Origin: Grammothele lineata
Taxonomy: Eukaryota; Basidiomycota; Agaricomycetes; Polyporales; Polyporaceae
Assembly: GCA_002150815.3 (NCBI GenBank)
Contig: NDFF03000045.1
Coordinates: forward strand, 1 to 64,000
Direction: 5' to 3'
DNA: 64,000 bases
A program made the translations under genes and the position numbers. Of the stretch, positions 44,117 through 56,870 are shown one piece after another (position 1 is the first letter of the stretch; the number at the start of each line of letters is the position of its first letter). The notes beneath the pieces are model-generated. The model was not told the origin of the DNA. It saw only the letters and a program-made list of their open reading frames with translations, and ran no database searches.

Positions 44117-46241
44117 TTACGACAGGGTTCGGACAAACCATGCATCCCCTACCTCCTTCATACCCTCCGCTCCCCGTTTTGCGCGCGCAGAAGCCGCGAT
44201 GTCGTCCATGATCAGCGCGAAACCCTCAACCTCTCCATCCTCCTCGACCACGAACTCGGCCCGACCGACGGACATAAACGAGTCCCAGTACTCGAACGGA
44301 GCCTCATCGCGCCCGTATCCCGTCGGAAAAAGCCGCGGCAAGACGACAGAAAAAGACGTCGACGAGTCATGGATGCGCGTGAGACGCATATGGGACGACC
44401 ACACGCGCGGCCAGGCGGCGTAGAGAGTCGCACTAACGTTATAGCCATGTTCGACCTCCGAATCTGTGAAGGGAGCAAAGTCCTCGAGGACGCGTGCGCA
44501 GTGCGGTGAGGTGCTGTCGGGCGCGCAGAGCGTGACCGTGCCGTATGCACGGTCCTCGTATGTTCCCGCAAAGATGCCAAGAGGAGCGACAGTTGTTTCG
44601 AATACCACCGGTACGGGTTCGTTGGTCGGCGGTGGGGGTACACGCCGTACATTGAGCGCACGTAACGCATATTGCAGCTCTTCGCGCGTGTCTGGCTCAG
44701 CGCGGGGGGCGGGGAGACCGAGCGCCTGGTCGATGAGGCGGAATAGAATACTCATATTCTCGTCCTGCTTCTCATCCGCGTTCGCGAGGAGAACCGCGCC
44801 GAGCCCATCCGCAGGCAGGAACGCGACGAGTGTCGAGAAGCCCGGGATAGCGCCAAAATGCCACACCACCTGAAAGCAGTGTTTTAACACCTCTAAGCAT
44901 TAGGTTTTAAGAAGTGTATGCGCTCACGTCGTATCCTCTGTAGCCCACACGAAACCAGCCCATGCCGTAGCCCATGATGGACAGGGGTCCGGCAGGTGCG
45001 CCGTTGACAACAGCGCGTGTTGTGGTCATCTCGGCGAACACCGACTGAGGGATAATGGTTGCGTTCGTATGCGGATCAACGCCTTCGTTGAGGAGAACTA
45101 CAAGCCATTTCATCTGCGTCGTATGATTGAGTACGTATCAAGGATACTAGTGAAGACAAGTGAAAGATGCGACATACCATGTCCTCCGTGCTGGAGATGA
45201 TGCTACCTGCACCAGCGAAGAGATCCGCGCCGTCATCGGTAAACGGGAAGGGGATCCGACGTAAGCCCCGCGTCCATGTTTGGGTGAGCCTGCCCGTTTT
45301 CGCTGCGCCGGACGGCGAGAGTGAAGTGGATGCCATGCCAAGAGGCTCGGAAAGACGCGATGCAAGGAAAGAGGAGTACGATGTGTTGGCGAGTTTGGAG
45401 ACCAGGTGTGCACCCACCATGAAAGGCTGGAAACGCGTTTAGCCCCAATCGGGCAACGCCACGAACAAGTATAGCGTACGTGATTGTTGTATGACCACTG
45501 CTCCCGCAGCTCAAAATCCGGACGCAGGTGTTTTAGGCGCGCAAGTATGTCTTCAGTCGTATCCCCTGGTCTATACGAGAAGTCGTGTCTGTATCGAGAA
45601 ACATACAGTTAGTGTCCAGCCTATTTTACACACGAATGCACGTACCTTCCTACCCCCGACAGGTGCGAAAAGCCGTCGCGAAGACTGACTTTGTTCTTTG
45701 CCCACTCATCTGCCAATCCCCACTCGTCAGGTAGAAGGTCGCGCAGCTTGGTATCCCAGTCAAGCCGCGCTAACCCTGCCGGAAGGGGCGTCATGTTGCG
45801 TCCATGGGCATAGTCCTCTATGAGGAGGCCGACCGAGGTCACCAAAAACGCCTTCGAGCACGAAGCCAAAGCGAACAAGGTCTTCAAAACGACATGCCAA
45901 TGAGCAGTCGTCGTGGACTTGGAAGCTCGACCGAGACTCACATTGGAATCCATGTCAGCCCCGCCTTCTTCCGTTCTATTGCCCCAGTTGGCACGCTCGA
46001 CGACGGGTTGCTGGCCGGGAGTGCCTAGCCTCACTACACCGAGCGAAAGGCCGGGGATCTGTGCCTGACTGAGGAGTCCCTCGACAAATGCAGATACCTC
46101 CGGAGTGATGACTGTCCGCGAAGCCCCGGTCATGTCTCCCAGAGGTACCTGATTTGCCAACACACCGGGGAATAAGAGGCACAGAAAGACAAAGTCTAGA
46201 CCAATGATCTTCATTTTGCGATTCGCAGTGACAGATTTCAT
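44117..46241 (-). CDS. Secreted beta-lactamase-family serine hydrolase, 610 aa
   Basis: There are six exons: 46241-45942, 45881-45646, 45588-45480, 45426-45178, 45113-44928 and 44869-44117. All phases close; the first acceptor is AAG. A signal peptide lies near residues 10-31 (IIGLDFVFLCLLFPGVLA; start at 46241, or 46214 as alternative). Class C beta-lactamase / DD-peptidase-type motifs are complete: SxxK (S107-C-S-K110), YxN (Y212-N-N214) and HxG (H364-F-G366). The ~190-residue C-terminal extension is typical of fungal serine-beta-lactamase-like proteins (LACTB/esterase-type). The substrate is unknown; such enzymes act as esterases or amidases rather than in antibiotic resistance. Confidence 0.85.
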
Positions 46242-47397
46242 TCTACACGTCGTGCGAGACAGGTCAGTCTTGGAGAATGGGGACAGGTAAGAAGTTCAAC
46301 AAGCCTGAGAATCCACTCACTCATACGGCCAGGTTGTCCATCCAGTACCCATTCTGTTGCTCTCGAGAAGTAGCTCGCATATATATACCTGCTTCTCCCG
46401 TATACCACGGCTGATTACAAAGGTTACGTGAGTTTGGGTCACTACCGCCTCGGGAAAACCAGTCAGACCAACCTCTAGAACAGGTTCTGATGCTAGACCA
46501 GATTTCAAATGCTGGTTACATCCTCTTGCATACATCGGGTGCGTCCGCGGCGACCGTTGAGCGGAGCGGCGGCATGGTCATTAGGGTCGTGGTGAATGAC
46601 GGTCAACCAGCAAGGGAGAGTGACTACTCGTGATTGTATGACGTAGCAGTGCTGATGGATTTCAAACTCCGATTGACACTATCAATGGACCTTACAACGA
46701 CCACTATCCTTGCTGTCCTAACGTCTATATGATGGGCCCAAGGGGCCTATCAAAATTGTGAAAGCGGCTGTAAGTCACACAAACACGCGGCTATGAGACG
46801 GGCGAGCTTGAGCGCCACAAAGCCTGTTCTCGATATGAAAGCGCGCCGAAGTCCAAGCATCACGTTTACCGCCCGATCAAGAATCGACACTTCACCACTT
46901 CACCGTGACTCGGAGAAGCTTAACACAGGCGCATCGCTGCGCCGGAGAGTTTTGAAAATAGAAATGAAGTGAACTATCAACGCTATCGGTACATGGTCAC
47001 TAGATACAGGGAGAGATGATGCTACGGAGCTCCGAGATGAGGCGATTTGTCCGTCGACAGAATATAATACACATGAGGAAGGGAGTGTGGGTGACGCATT
47101 TGAGAACAAGGGGAGGGGAGTGTGTGTAACGCAGTCGAGAGTCCGGAAAGAGGGAGGGTGCGAGTGTCGCGAGACGGAGGAGACACGCTAAAGCAGCAAA
47201 GACTCGGAATGGAACCGGGGACACCGTCCAACGCTAGATCGACATAGCATACACTCACCGCAGGCAGTCCGACGTCCGCCCTGCAGGGCCACCAGCCCCG
47301 CCGACGCCAGAAGCCCAAAGCTCGACAGTCCGAGCCGACGTCTTTTGAATTCATCTTCGTCTTCACCTCCACATTCACCGCTCGAAGCGGCGGCCGC
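46242..47397. other. Intergenic with promoter of the hydrolase gene
   Basis: No gene. ATATATATA at 46379-46388 (minus-strand reading) lies about 140 nt upstream of the hydrolase ATG. A possible 5'-UTR intron (minus strand, GTGAGT near 46315 to GTGTAG just before the ATG) would explain the distance. Confidence 0.4.
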
Positions 47398-49834
47398 TCA
47401 ATGACGCGCGCCCTCGCCCGCTGTGCGCGCGGCGTCCCACTCCGCCCAAAGCGCCGCGCGCGCCTCGGTGGACGCGAGGAGACGTGCGAACTCGAGCACG
47501 CGGAACGCGTCGCGGAAGTCGCTCGCGAGCCCTAGGCTGATGCGCACGACGCCGAGCTCGCGGCCCATGTGCGCCTCGAACGCGCGCAGCGTCGCGTCGC
47601 ACGGCAGCGCGGCCATCGCGTCGCGCAAGCCGAGCAGCGCCGCAGCGCCCCCTGGGTTGCACATGCACCCCGTGCGCAAGGAGAGGCCGTGCCGTGCCGC
47701 GGCGTGCTCGACGAACGAGTTGGGGATCATGTCTCCTGAAGGCTAGTGCGCGAGAGCGAGGATGGTTAGCACGAGACGAGAGGGGCAGGGAGGATCCCCG
47801 CGGGGATAGGGAGCGGGACGCACGTCGAGGAAGAGAAGGGCGATGACGGACCCTGCGTCGGCCTGCTCGCCGACGGCCTTGACAGTCTTGCTGGGGCGGC
47901 GTGAGAGCACGCGGACAACGGGTGTGTCGGTGGAGTCGTGTCGGAGCGCCTCCAGCGACGTGATGAGGTATCGCGTGAGAGTTGAGAGGCGGAGGGGCAG
48001 GAACGGCAAGTACGGCGCGAGGAAACGGAGGCCGTCGGTGATGGCAGCAAGGTTCAGATAGTTGATGGTACCATCCTACACATAGCACAGAAAAACACAG
48101 CGTCAGCTCTCTCGAACATGTGGCTCGCACCCTTCCATGACACGCCGCGCACGCGCGCGAACCCCTTGCAGCTAGCCTCGTGGCGCAGGCGGCAAGATCT
48201 CCCAACAGAAAACACTGCACGCTAAGTGAAAGCACAGAAACTCACCTCGAACCGCTCGTGCAGCTCCGTGGTCATCGTCACAATCGTTCCGGGGGCCTGG
48301 ACGACGTCGACGGTGCCCCCCGCAAACCATGGGCGGCGGAGGCGTGCGAGGAAGTCTTCACGGACGACGAGCGCGCCCACGCCCGTCGGGTAGCCGAACA
48401 TCTTGTAAAAGCTGACCGCCATCGCGTCGACGACGCCGTCCGCGAGCGACACAACCGACGTCGGCGCGAGCGCCGCAGCGTCGAGCAGCGTCGCGTAGCC
48501 TTGCGCACGTGCAAATGCGAGCAGCGACAGCGGGTTTTTGGAGTTGGAGATGTTTGACTGACCCGTCAGGGCGAACAAGCTCGGGGCGCCCGCGCCGCGC
48601 GGCCGATGGTGTTTCAAGATCGCCTAAACCGTACCGGGAAAGGGAGGAGAAGCGCAGTCAGTCAGGGCTTGCGGGGGTGGGGGCGACACAACTTTATAAT
48701 GAACGTGGAAAAAGGAGGGGCGGGCGCTCACCTTTGCTTCCTCGACATCGCATCCGCCGACGTCTGTGGCGGGGACGTAGCAGACGTCCGCGCCTGTGGA
48801 GGCGGCGAACGCGCGGATACCGTGCACGCTGTTGTGCGAGTCCGCGCCGAGGACGTACGCGCCGCCCGGGCCGAAGGGGAAGGCCTCGCCGACGAGCTTG
48901 AGCGCGGCGCTCGCGTTCGCGGTGAATACGACGGTGTAACCGGGTGGGGCGCGGAAGAAGTCGAGGACGGCCTGGCGTGCCTCGCGGGCTAGGTCTGCGG
49001 AAAGCCTCGACCTGGAAAGGCAAGGCCCGTCAGCACCCGGCTCTTCAGGGGCAGTCGAGAGAAGGAGGGGGATAAAGGGAAGGAGAAGAAAAAGGGTACA
49101 CGCGAAGGAGAAGAAGGCGAAGGCGTGACTGGGACGACCGTTCGGGGTTCGGCACTCGGTGCCGAGCCAGTCGCCATCTCAGTCTCCGGCGGCGCCGGAG
49201 CACCGCTGCCGCAGGACGCCACGCCCAAAAGGCTGACGGCTAACGCCAACCACGTCTGTAGAAAGCCGGACGGGTGCAGACAGCGCGAATGATCATCAGG
49301 AGAACGTGGTCGGGGAACAACTCACGCGTTGCTCACGGAATGCGTGTTGCCTAGGATGTTGTGCTGCAGCAGTCCTGTGTGCGCGTGCACGAGCGACTCG
49401 GGGTACAGCGAGCCACCCATGTAGTCGACGTAGGTTTCGCCATTGCGGTCCAGTCGCCTGAAGTCTGCACGTCGGAGAGCATCTAGGATCCAGGTTAGTC
49501 GGTACTGAGGGTACTCCTTGATGAAGGCCCGGTACGCTTGCGCGGGTACATCGTCGCCACTGTCGCCGATAGAGAGTGTGGCCGCGAGCGCATAGAGGGG
49601 CGGGGGGGGGGTGATGCTCCGCTTCTCGTCGCGGTCGCTGACGGAACTGTCCTCCCGGATGGGATATTCGCGGTAGCTAGGAAGGGAGGCGGCGTACGGC
49701 GCGGGGGAAGCGCAGCCGAGAGTGAGAACGGAGAAGGCACGCGAGCGCTTCCGGGCAAGGACGGGGCTGGCAGGGGGGCCGCGGCGGACGTCCAGGCCGG
49801 GCTGAGTGAGAGTGTGAGAGTGCGAGTTGCCCAT
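47398..49834 (-). CDS. NifS-like PLP enzyme of the molybdenum-cofactor-sulfurase type, no MOSC domain, 586 aa
   Basis: The exons are 49834-49326, 49011-48732, 48623-48246, 48075-47820 and 47735-47398; introns are 314, 108, 170 and 84 nt. The protein is an aminotransferase class V domain: YVDYMGGSLYPESLV, FTANASAALKLVGEAFPFG, LLDAAALAPTS (D311) and VSFYKMFGYPTGVGALVVR, where K337 is the expected PLP Schiff-base lysine. Near the C-terminus SLRTGCMCNPGG (C498, C500) matches the persulfide-carrying cysteine region of MoCo sulfurases (RTGCFCN). The MOSC domain that follows in full-length MOCOS/HxB proteins is absent: the frame ends 86 residues after C500. It may be a stand-alone cysteine-desulfurase-like paralogue. 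Ser/Arg/Pro-rich N-terminus. Confidence 0.85.
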
Positions 49835-49931
49835 GGCGAGAATCGAAAGCCTCCGAGGTGGCGCTAGGAGTATACGGAGTGCAGAGCGAGCAGTCGACGA
49901 GCCTGAGTCCCCAGCAGCCGCAGAGCCCCAG

Positions 49932-49940
49932 CTTTTATAT
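49932..49940 (-). promoter_or_regulatory. TATA box of the MoCo-sulfurase-type gene
   Basis: ATATAAAAG on the minus strand, about 100 nt upstream of the ATG at 49834. Confidence 0.5.
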
Positions 49941-52900
49941 GTTTTGGCCCAGAGTTCTATGGTAAGCAGTTCTCAGAGCCCAGGTTCCTGTTAAAGGAGG
50001 TCTGTTAGCCCGGCGCATGAAGGAAAGCAGGCCCTTGGTGCTGGACTGGGCGGTGCCAGCTAGGACGGTGGCGGTCGGGATCAAGGAGGAGGTTCGCGGC
50101 AACGGCCGGGCGCGCGTCTTTGCCCGTCCTCCTTCGCCTGCGCCTTCGCCTTCGCCTTCGCCTGCCGGGGCCTTTCGGTTCGCAGTCTCCATTCGCCCTC
50201 GGGCTCGCCGCGCTCGTCCGCCGAATCTGCGCGGATCTCAGAACATGGCCCTCGCGCAACCGAAACTCGGGCGCCCCTCAATTACCGTCACACCGATGCT
50301 GTGCTCGGGATACAGCACCGTCTCGACCCTCGCCCCCACTCAGCTCGCGCTAGCACGCCAGCAGCGATCGCCCTCCTCGCCCCCGCGCACGCACGCGCAC
50401 CCTCCCTCTCTCCCCCGCCTCGTCTTCCCGCCAATCCGTGCACGCCCCCGCGAGCACGTCACGCCCGCTCGCGACCACGGCTAAGCCCCCGCCGGGCCCC
50501 GCCGCCCAATCGGGGCCGCCGCTCCCCCGTCTTCCCACCACGCGCCCCGTCACGTCCGCGTTCGCAGAGCGTTCGCAGGCACACACCGCGCGGGGTCCAG
50601 GCCGCCGCGGCCCCCGCCCCGCGCGGGCTCTCGCGCCAGCGCGCGGACGCGCGTCTAGAAGGCTATCTCTCGAGAACATCGGTGCATACATGGCGCGCGG
50701 CGAGCCCGCGCAATGCAGCGGGGGCGGCTTCGCGCGTGCGCGAGACTCGGAGAGAGGGGGTGCACGGGAACTTGAAGGAGAAGCGCGGCGTGCCCCGGGC
50801 TCTCGTACGTCAGCAGCACCCGCGCGCCGCGCACGCACGCACGCGTACACGGCCGTCGTGGCGTCCCGGGGGCTCGCGCCCGGCACCGCGGGACGCGTTC
50901 GTCATTCGTGCGTGCGCGTGCGCGGCCGCGTGTCCCTGGGGGCCGCGATGCGACCCACGCACGCTTCGGCGGGCGTACGTCGGCCATAGGGCGGCGCCTT
51001 CGCGAACCGACGGGGCACGCCGCTGCAGAGCGGGGGGTGACGACGTGCGGGGGCTAGAACCTCGTCACCCCCGCGGTGGGGCCACTGAGGCGCCGCGGGA
51101 GGAAGCGCGTGTTCGGAACAAGGCCTGCTGCTCCTGCGGGCTGAGTTCGTGGATGGTTTCGTCAGTGGCCGGGCTGCTTTCGCATCGCATCGCATCGCCG
51201 AGCGAGCGAGCGAGAGAGGAGGACGAGGACTCACCGTCGCGGCGGTGCGGCTCCCCGCGCGCTTCTATTCTTGCAGGTCGCAGAGCTCGCTGCATGGCCT
51301 TGTGATGTTTCCGGAATGCTGCGGGACGTGTCCGAAATACGGTACAGACACCGGCCATTGTCTCGCGTCTTCTGGTCTGGCGACGCTGGCCGGGGGGCTT
51401 GAAGCTCTTTGCGCGGAGAAGCGCTGCCGGTCACGCCGTTTTGGCGTGTCAGCCGGGGATGCGAATCGGTTCTCACACTGGCGGCCTATTATCAGGCTCG
51501 CTGAGCTCTGGGAACGCACGGGGTACAAGCAGTCCTTGGAATACGAAACCCACCTAACACTGGAAGGTGAAGGCCGCTGGCCACTGGAAGCACGGACGTC
51601 CGAGGTTTCGCGGCAGCCAACAGACGCGGCCTGCCCATGCGAGCGTAGCCGCGCGCGTGGAATTGCGGTCTAGCGTGTTTGGAAATGAGGCGAGTAGCAC
51701 GAGGCATGCATCGAAGCGCGAGTGCTCACCGAGAGTGCGACGCGGGATGACGAACGGAAGGGCGGTCGAGGCGCGGAAGCGATGCAAAGAGGATCGGAAC
51801 GCGCTGGTAAATCCACGCCACCGCGCGCCGACGCAGGATCCGGAAAGGAAGCTGCGCAGCGCACGCGCGTGCGGGAGGGGCAAGCGCGCTGCCCGCATAC
51901 ATAGCGTGGCTGCACGACGTCCACGCCGAGTGTGCGGGTGCAGAGTTCGCTGCTGGTCCGGGCGACTGTGCGTCTGCGCCCGCCCCCGTCGATGCACCAC
52001 ATTTAAGCTTATTGCGGGTCCGAAAATTCATGCGTTCGAGTGTGGGAGACCTGCCATATGCGGTCCCGTCGGGACCAGAGGCGCTCCTCCACGCACGTCG
52101 TCGCTTGCGTCCGTCGGCTGTGCCAGGCCACCACCTGCTTGGCGGTCAGAACAAAGGGAGAGCCAGAGGTTCCGCCCTTGTACAGCCGCTACGGCCGTAG
52201 CGACGACGACACGAGTTCTGCGGGTTTGCTCGTGATCAATCCCGTTCCGCCGTGTCTCCGCGCTGTCGGCATATATGATTCATGACGCCCCCAGGCCCGC
52301 AGGGAGAGTTGCCGAGGGTGCAGGCTACCAGCCTTCGGCTAGCGCGATCAATGAATGGTGAGTTGTGCAGCTTATGTCGTATTTGGAGTAGCTGGGCCGA
52401 TGAATTGAACCGACGGGGCGGATGGGCCGTAGGTTATTCGGAACCCAAACCTGCGCGTGCGATGCGTGGCGAACGTGGTCAGCCGGAGATTTCGGGTAGA
52501 AGAGAACCGACGCTGCTCACCGCCGGCTGAGCACAACGACGTGCTGGTTCAGTACTACGCCTAGCTAGCGTCATTGGAGTAGAGGAACACACCATCCGGA
52601 CGCGGCTGTGGCGAGTGGCGGCGACGGGGGAACTGACAGGGCGGCGCGGACTCAGGGGGAGACTCTAAGTGAGAATCCGCCGCGACATTGTATGAACGTT
52701 TGCTGTGCTGAGTTGATGCGCAATCATGCACCCGTCGAAGAGACACGGCGCGGAAGGACGGGCCTCGGGGCGCACCCGTGCGGGCATAACCGCCACACGA
52801 ATTCCCTCCCGGCGAGCACTCGGGGGCGCAGCGTTTGCCCACGTTCTTCACAGCGATGGGGCTTGCTTCGCCACGCGCAGACGGTTCTGTTCGCCCTGCT

Positions 52901-53910
52901 GAGAGCTTAACCCGGCGTCATCAGCGAACAGAACGGCGGCGAACGAGCAGAACGCGCACGACGCTGACATATCACAGATGATCGAATGGGGAGTGTGGTC
53001 CGTGGCCGGGAGCGATCGATAGCGAGAAGCGACCTGTGAGATTCAGAAGGCCGGGGCAGCGCTCGCGCGCGCACGAGAGCGAGTTCTCAGTTCGTCGTCT
53101 CCATGGCGCCGCGAACGGACGGCTTCCGCATCGTCGCGTGGTGGACCTCTTCGAGTTCGAACTGTAAGTAGGACGCGAGGTGGACGCGCGGGAGCGGGAG
53201 CGGGATCCAGGGACGCGTGCCTTGTTGTTGTCCAACGCCAACTTTCATCGACCGCACTCAGCCGGAGGATCGGCGCCTGGGGACACGTAAGGGGGGCTCC
53301 GTAACGTACACGCCGGTATTCGATGGAGCCTCTGGCAAGTGGGGCCCGCCTTGTTCTGCGACCGGGGTTCGCGTCGTCCGCGGACCCAACAGTTATTTCC
53401 GACGGGCCAGAGCTCCTCCAGGTATAGACTCTCCTCGGGCTTCGACATCGGGTGTTAGCAAAACCGAGCTGATGCGGAGTGCGACGACCACTCTCTCACC
53501 GATCGAAGTTCGCGACACGAGGTGGCACCGGAAGCCTGAGTTAACACTTTACATGCTCCCAAATTTGAGACGGCGGAAGGTGTCAGAATAACTCAGTCTT
53601 GTTGTCAACATCTCGGAATGTGGAGTAGAGAAGAACCAGTCCCCGGAGGCCTTTTATGAAAACAGCAGAGAGCAAACGAGGCGGAGTCTGCGACGATGTT
53701 GGCAGTCCTTGTCCACCAGAAGAGGCTCCCTCAGGCGCTTGGGAGGTGAACATCGCGCTCCACGTGGCCATTTTGGCGCTCGTGGCACGTGGTACAGAGA
53801 GCCAGCTCGTCGAGTCGCTGTGGCATCGGCGTACTTTCGTCCTCAACGCGTTCCTTTCCTCCTCTTTTCCTCCTCCCTCTGTTTCTCTTCCTTCCCTATC
53901 GCGACACAAG
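49941..53910. other. GC-rich block without a credible gene
   Basis: From about 50,000 to 51,300 the sequence is visibly very GC-rich and CpG-rich. It therefore produces long overlapping open frames on both strands, all Arg/Ala/Pro-rich and without domains; the largest is 334 codons at 50301-51305. Short tandems occur: a CCTTCG/GCCTTC hexamer run (50131-50164) and CGCAT / GAGC runs (51178-51211). From 51,700 to 53,600 nothing recognisable was seen. Confidence 0.5.
50131..50164. repeat. Hexanucleotide run
   Basis: Five to six imperfect copies of GCCTTC/CCTTCG. Confidence 0.6.
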
Positions 53911-54991
53911 ATGTCTACAGCACACAGGCCGACATGGGACCCGGCACAAGCCAAGGATGTGAAGGGTGGCTCGCGCCAATTCTCTGTGCGGGACATGGCC
54001 GCACACACAAAGCTCAAGTTCCGGTACGTCTTCCCATGCTTTGGACGCGAATCTATCTTCTCGTACCAACCATAATCTCGCATATAGTCAACCTGGACAA
54101 ACTTCTGCCTCCGAGGTCGCAAAACGGGACCTGCGGGCGGAGCTCCTAGCGGCGGAGGCTGCCGCGCGCGACCGGAAGCGCAAGGCGGAGGGAAAGCCCC
54201 CGCTCGCAGTGGAGAACGCGTCTGCGACGGCTGGAGCGATTGAGGGTCAGGATGAGGAGTCGAACAAGCGTCGGAAGCTGCTGCAGGAGGCGCTGGAGCT
54301 GGACAAGGACGACGATGACGACGATGAGAAGGAGGAAGACGATGACGAGTGCGTGATATCCCCGTGCTGACCGCCCTCCGTTCCGTTCCCGGCCTAATGC
54401 AGACCACCGGTTTCTAGAGATGACGATGACTCGGACGAAGACGAGGAGGACGACACGGCGGAGCTCCTGCGCGAGCTCGAGCGAATCAAGCGTGAACGCG
54501 CAGAGGAGAAAGAGCGGCAGGAGCGAGAAGAGAACGTGAAGACGGCCGCGGAGCGGGATGCGGAGATCGCCACGGCGAACCCGCTGCTAAACCTCGCGGC
54601 CGCGCTCGGCCAGACCCCGAACGGCGTGAACACGACGGTGCCGGGCACGTTCGCGGTGAAGAGGCGGTGGGATGATGGTATGTCTAATTCGGCTTGCGAG
54701 ACTGCCTTTTCTGTTTTGTCTCTGGTTCTTCGGAGCAATCCTGACTCGTGAATGGTCTGGGACAGATCTCATCTTCAAAAACCAGGCGATGAGCTCACGG
54801 GACAAGGACAAGGAGCCACAGTTCGTGAACGACTTGCTGCGGACGGAGTTCCACAAGTGAGTTTCATCGTATATTCGTTGACAACTGCCGCTGATTTTTT
54901 GCCTGCAGGAAATTCATGTCGAAGTTTATCAAGGTTCGTTGGCCTTGGTCTGCATGGAAGCTCATACTGACATCTATCTTTGGACCAGTGA
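53911..54991 (+). CDS. CWC15: Spliceosome-associated protein Cwc15/Cwf15, 249 aa
   Basis: The exons are 53911-54023, 54088-54348, 54418-54677, 54766-54856, 54909-54933 and the stop codon alone at 54989-54991. The start MSTAHRPTWDPAQAKDV matches the Cwc15 family start; an in-frame ATG at 53656 is upstream leader. The order is: conserved N-terminal block (RDMAAHTKLKFRQPGQTS), acidic Asp/Glu-rich centre, a coiled-coil-like ELLRELERIKRERAEEK, and the conserved C-terminus (DLIFKNQAM, FVNDLLRTEFHKKFMSKFIK) that ends where human Cwc15 ends (YIK). The acceptor of intron 2 could be 54402 instead of 54417, adding five residues. Cwc15 is a component of the Prp19/NTC-related spliceosome core. Confidence 0.92.
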
Positions 54992-56797
54992 TAGCGTTGC
55001 TTGTTGTACTTTATACGGGCTCTCATGGATATTACGCTGCTCTCTGATCTCATCACATGTGCTCCTGAACGCCGATGGTCTACACCGTGTAGCATATGTA
55101 GCATGCCGAGTCTGCTTCGCTACTTGCTCGGATGCATGATGCGCGGCCATCGGTTTACCCCTAACCTCAAAGATCCCATTAGAGCGCACATCAATCCTCC
55201 CCGTCAGTAGTGGGCGGAACTGGTCTGTCTAGGGGAGACTATGTAGAAGATCCGACCAATGGAATCATGGTGCGTCAAACCTTGAGATGACCCGTGATGA
55301 CGCTCCTAGCGAGTCAACGTAGTGCAAACTTCAAAACGTAAAGCGGGATACCTTCTTGCTCAACTCGACGCTGCCATCATCCTTGTTCCGACGGCTTCTC
55401 TACTGATCTCGATTGTCCAGGATCTTTGTGAGAGCACGCGCGATCCCGTCCCAAGAGACGGAGGCCGCATCGGACGTTTCTTGAGGCCATCTCGAAGCCG
55501 GTTTGTCAAGTCTCCGGGAAGATCTGGTCAAGCCAGCCGATCGAGGTGGCGGGCAACGCTATCCGTGAGAGACGTTCGAAGATACGGCACTTCAGTCGTC
55601 TTCCACGGGCAACCCATTATCCACAACCAGACAGCAGACGTCGGGTATGTCACGACTTTCTCGCAGGGTCCGAAGCACTGACGGAGCGGCTCCAGGTAGG
55701 GAGCCCTACGGAGCGAGCGACGATCTTTCTGCAACACCTCGTCGCGGGCAGGGAGGCCGCGGGGAGGCGGAGTTGGTTCGCGGGCCAACGGCACTCTTCG
55801 CGTGCCCGATCCGCCTCAGATCGCGCTGGCCAGTCCGAGTTGTGGCAGCCACGTATCTGCCAGAGATAGCACCCGGACGGGCATATTCGGTCAAGCGCAC
55901 GTTCGAGCTCGGCCCCGACACGTGGCGCCACCCGGCCTGAGAGCCTCTCCCGCGATTCTTGTGCGGGGTCCGCCACACAGGAACTTGCGGTCCGGCGGTG
56001 CGGGTCCGAGCGCGAGCATGCCGAGTAGCAAGTCCGCGGAGGAGATTGGTGCGGATCGGGGCAGGACGCAAGGCGTGCGGGGAGGCTCTACGGAAAGGAT
56101 GCGTTTCACATTGTCGTGTGTCGAGTTCGGGAGGAAAACAACGCCGTTGGGAGAGGCTGCAAGGTTCGAGAGTTCGCCGGCTCTCTCGCTCGGACGGGGG
56201 CTTGGACAGCGCTCGATGGTGAGTGTGCTTCGGTTCTGTCACTCCGCCATGAGTTCCTCTCCGAAGGATGACGTGCTCCGGCAGCTGTGTCGGCCTTCGG
56301 GAGCGCATGACGGTACAATAGCCGCAGTGGCGTGCGAGAGATTCGTTGACCAAGCAGCGTAACAGTAACAGCGCTTGGCCACCGACAAGTGGTCCGGCTC
56401 CGCGACAGCCCCAATGGAATTCACCCCTCAGACAATGCAGGTTCCCCGAAGTGGGAACTAGACGCGCCAGATATCGACGCGTCGAACAACTGAGTGAGGG
56501 CCTTTACGACGTCGGCCTGAGCCACTCGCCGTCAAGCGACATCAGATACACGTGTGGCTAGCTCTCCCGCTAAGAATCAAGGGCGTTACAATATCTCCCC
56601 TACCACGCAGGCGCATGGGTCGTTTATCGGTTCTTTTCACGTAGGGATGTCCATCCGCGGACAAGACGATGTCTGTTGTCTTCAGCCAAGCGCGACGGAG
56701 TTCCCAGGGCGCCTTGCTATTCATTAAGATTCTAAAGCGCTAGGAGTCGCCGCCTCCTGGAAACCGTCGGGTCCAAGCGACATCGTCCGGGTCTGCG
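54992..56797. other. Stretch without a recognised gene
   Basis: Open frames at 55322-55681 (starts SKRKAGYLLAQLDAAIILVP) and 55647-55940 have protein-like composition but no start, splice chain or domain. They may be remnants of a decayed gene. Confidence 0.35.
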
Positions 56798-56805
56798 TAT
56801 AAAAG
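56798..56805 (+). promoter_or_regulatory. TATA box of MGTYH member B
   Basis: TATAAAAG, about 66-73 nt upstream of the ATG at 56871. Confidence 0.5.
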
Positions 56806-56870
56806 CACCACGGAGTCGACGAGTTGACCGCAGTGCAGCTCTCTCCCACTCTCGTCCCCACAACACCACC

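Noticed and set aside
24502..49834. Secondary-metabolite gene cluster
   Set aside because: An oxidoreductase, an oxygenase-like gene, a hydrolase and a PLP enzyme lie within 25 kb, but no backbone synthase or transporter is present and housekeeping genes are interspersed.
50301..51305. 334-codon Arg/Ala-rich ORF
   Set aside because: Both strands show equally long Arg/Ala/Pro-rich frames in very GC-rich sequence, with no domain and no splice or promoter evidence.
53656..53910. Upstream in-frame ATG of cwc15
   Set aside because: The Cwc15 family starts at MSTAHRPTWDP (53911), and the upstream part lacks similarity to the family.
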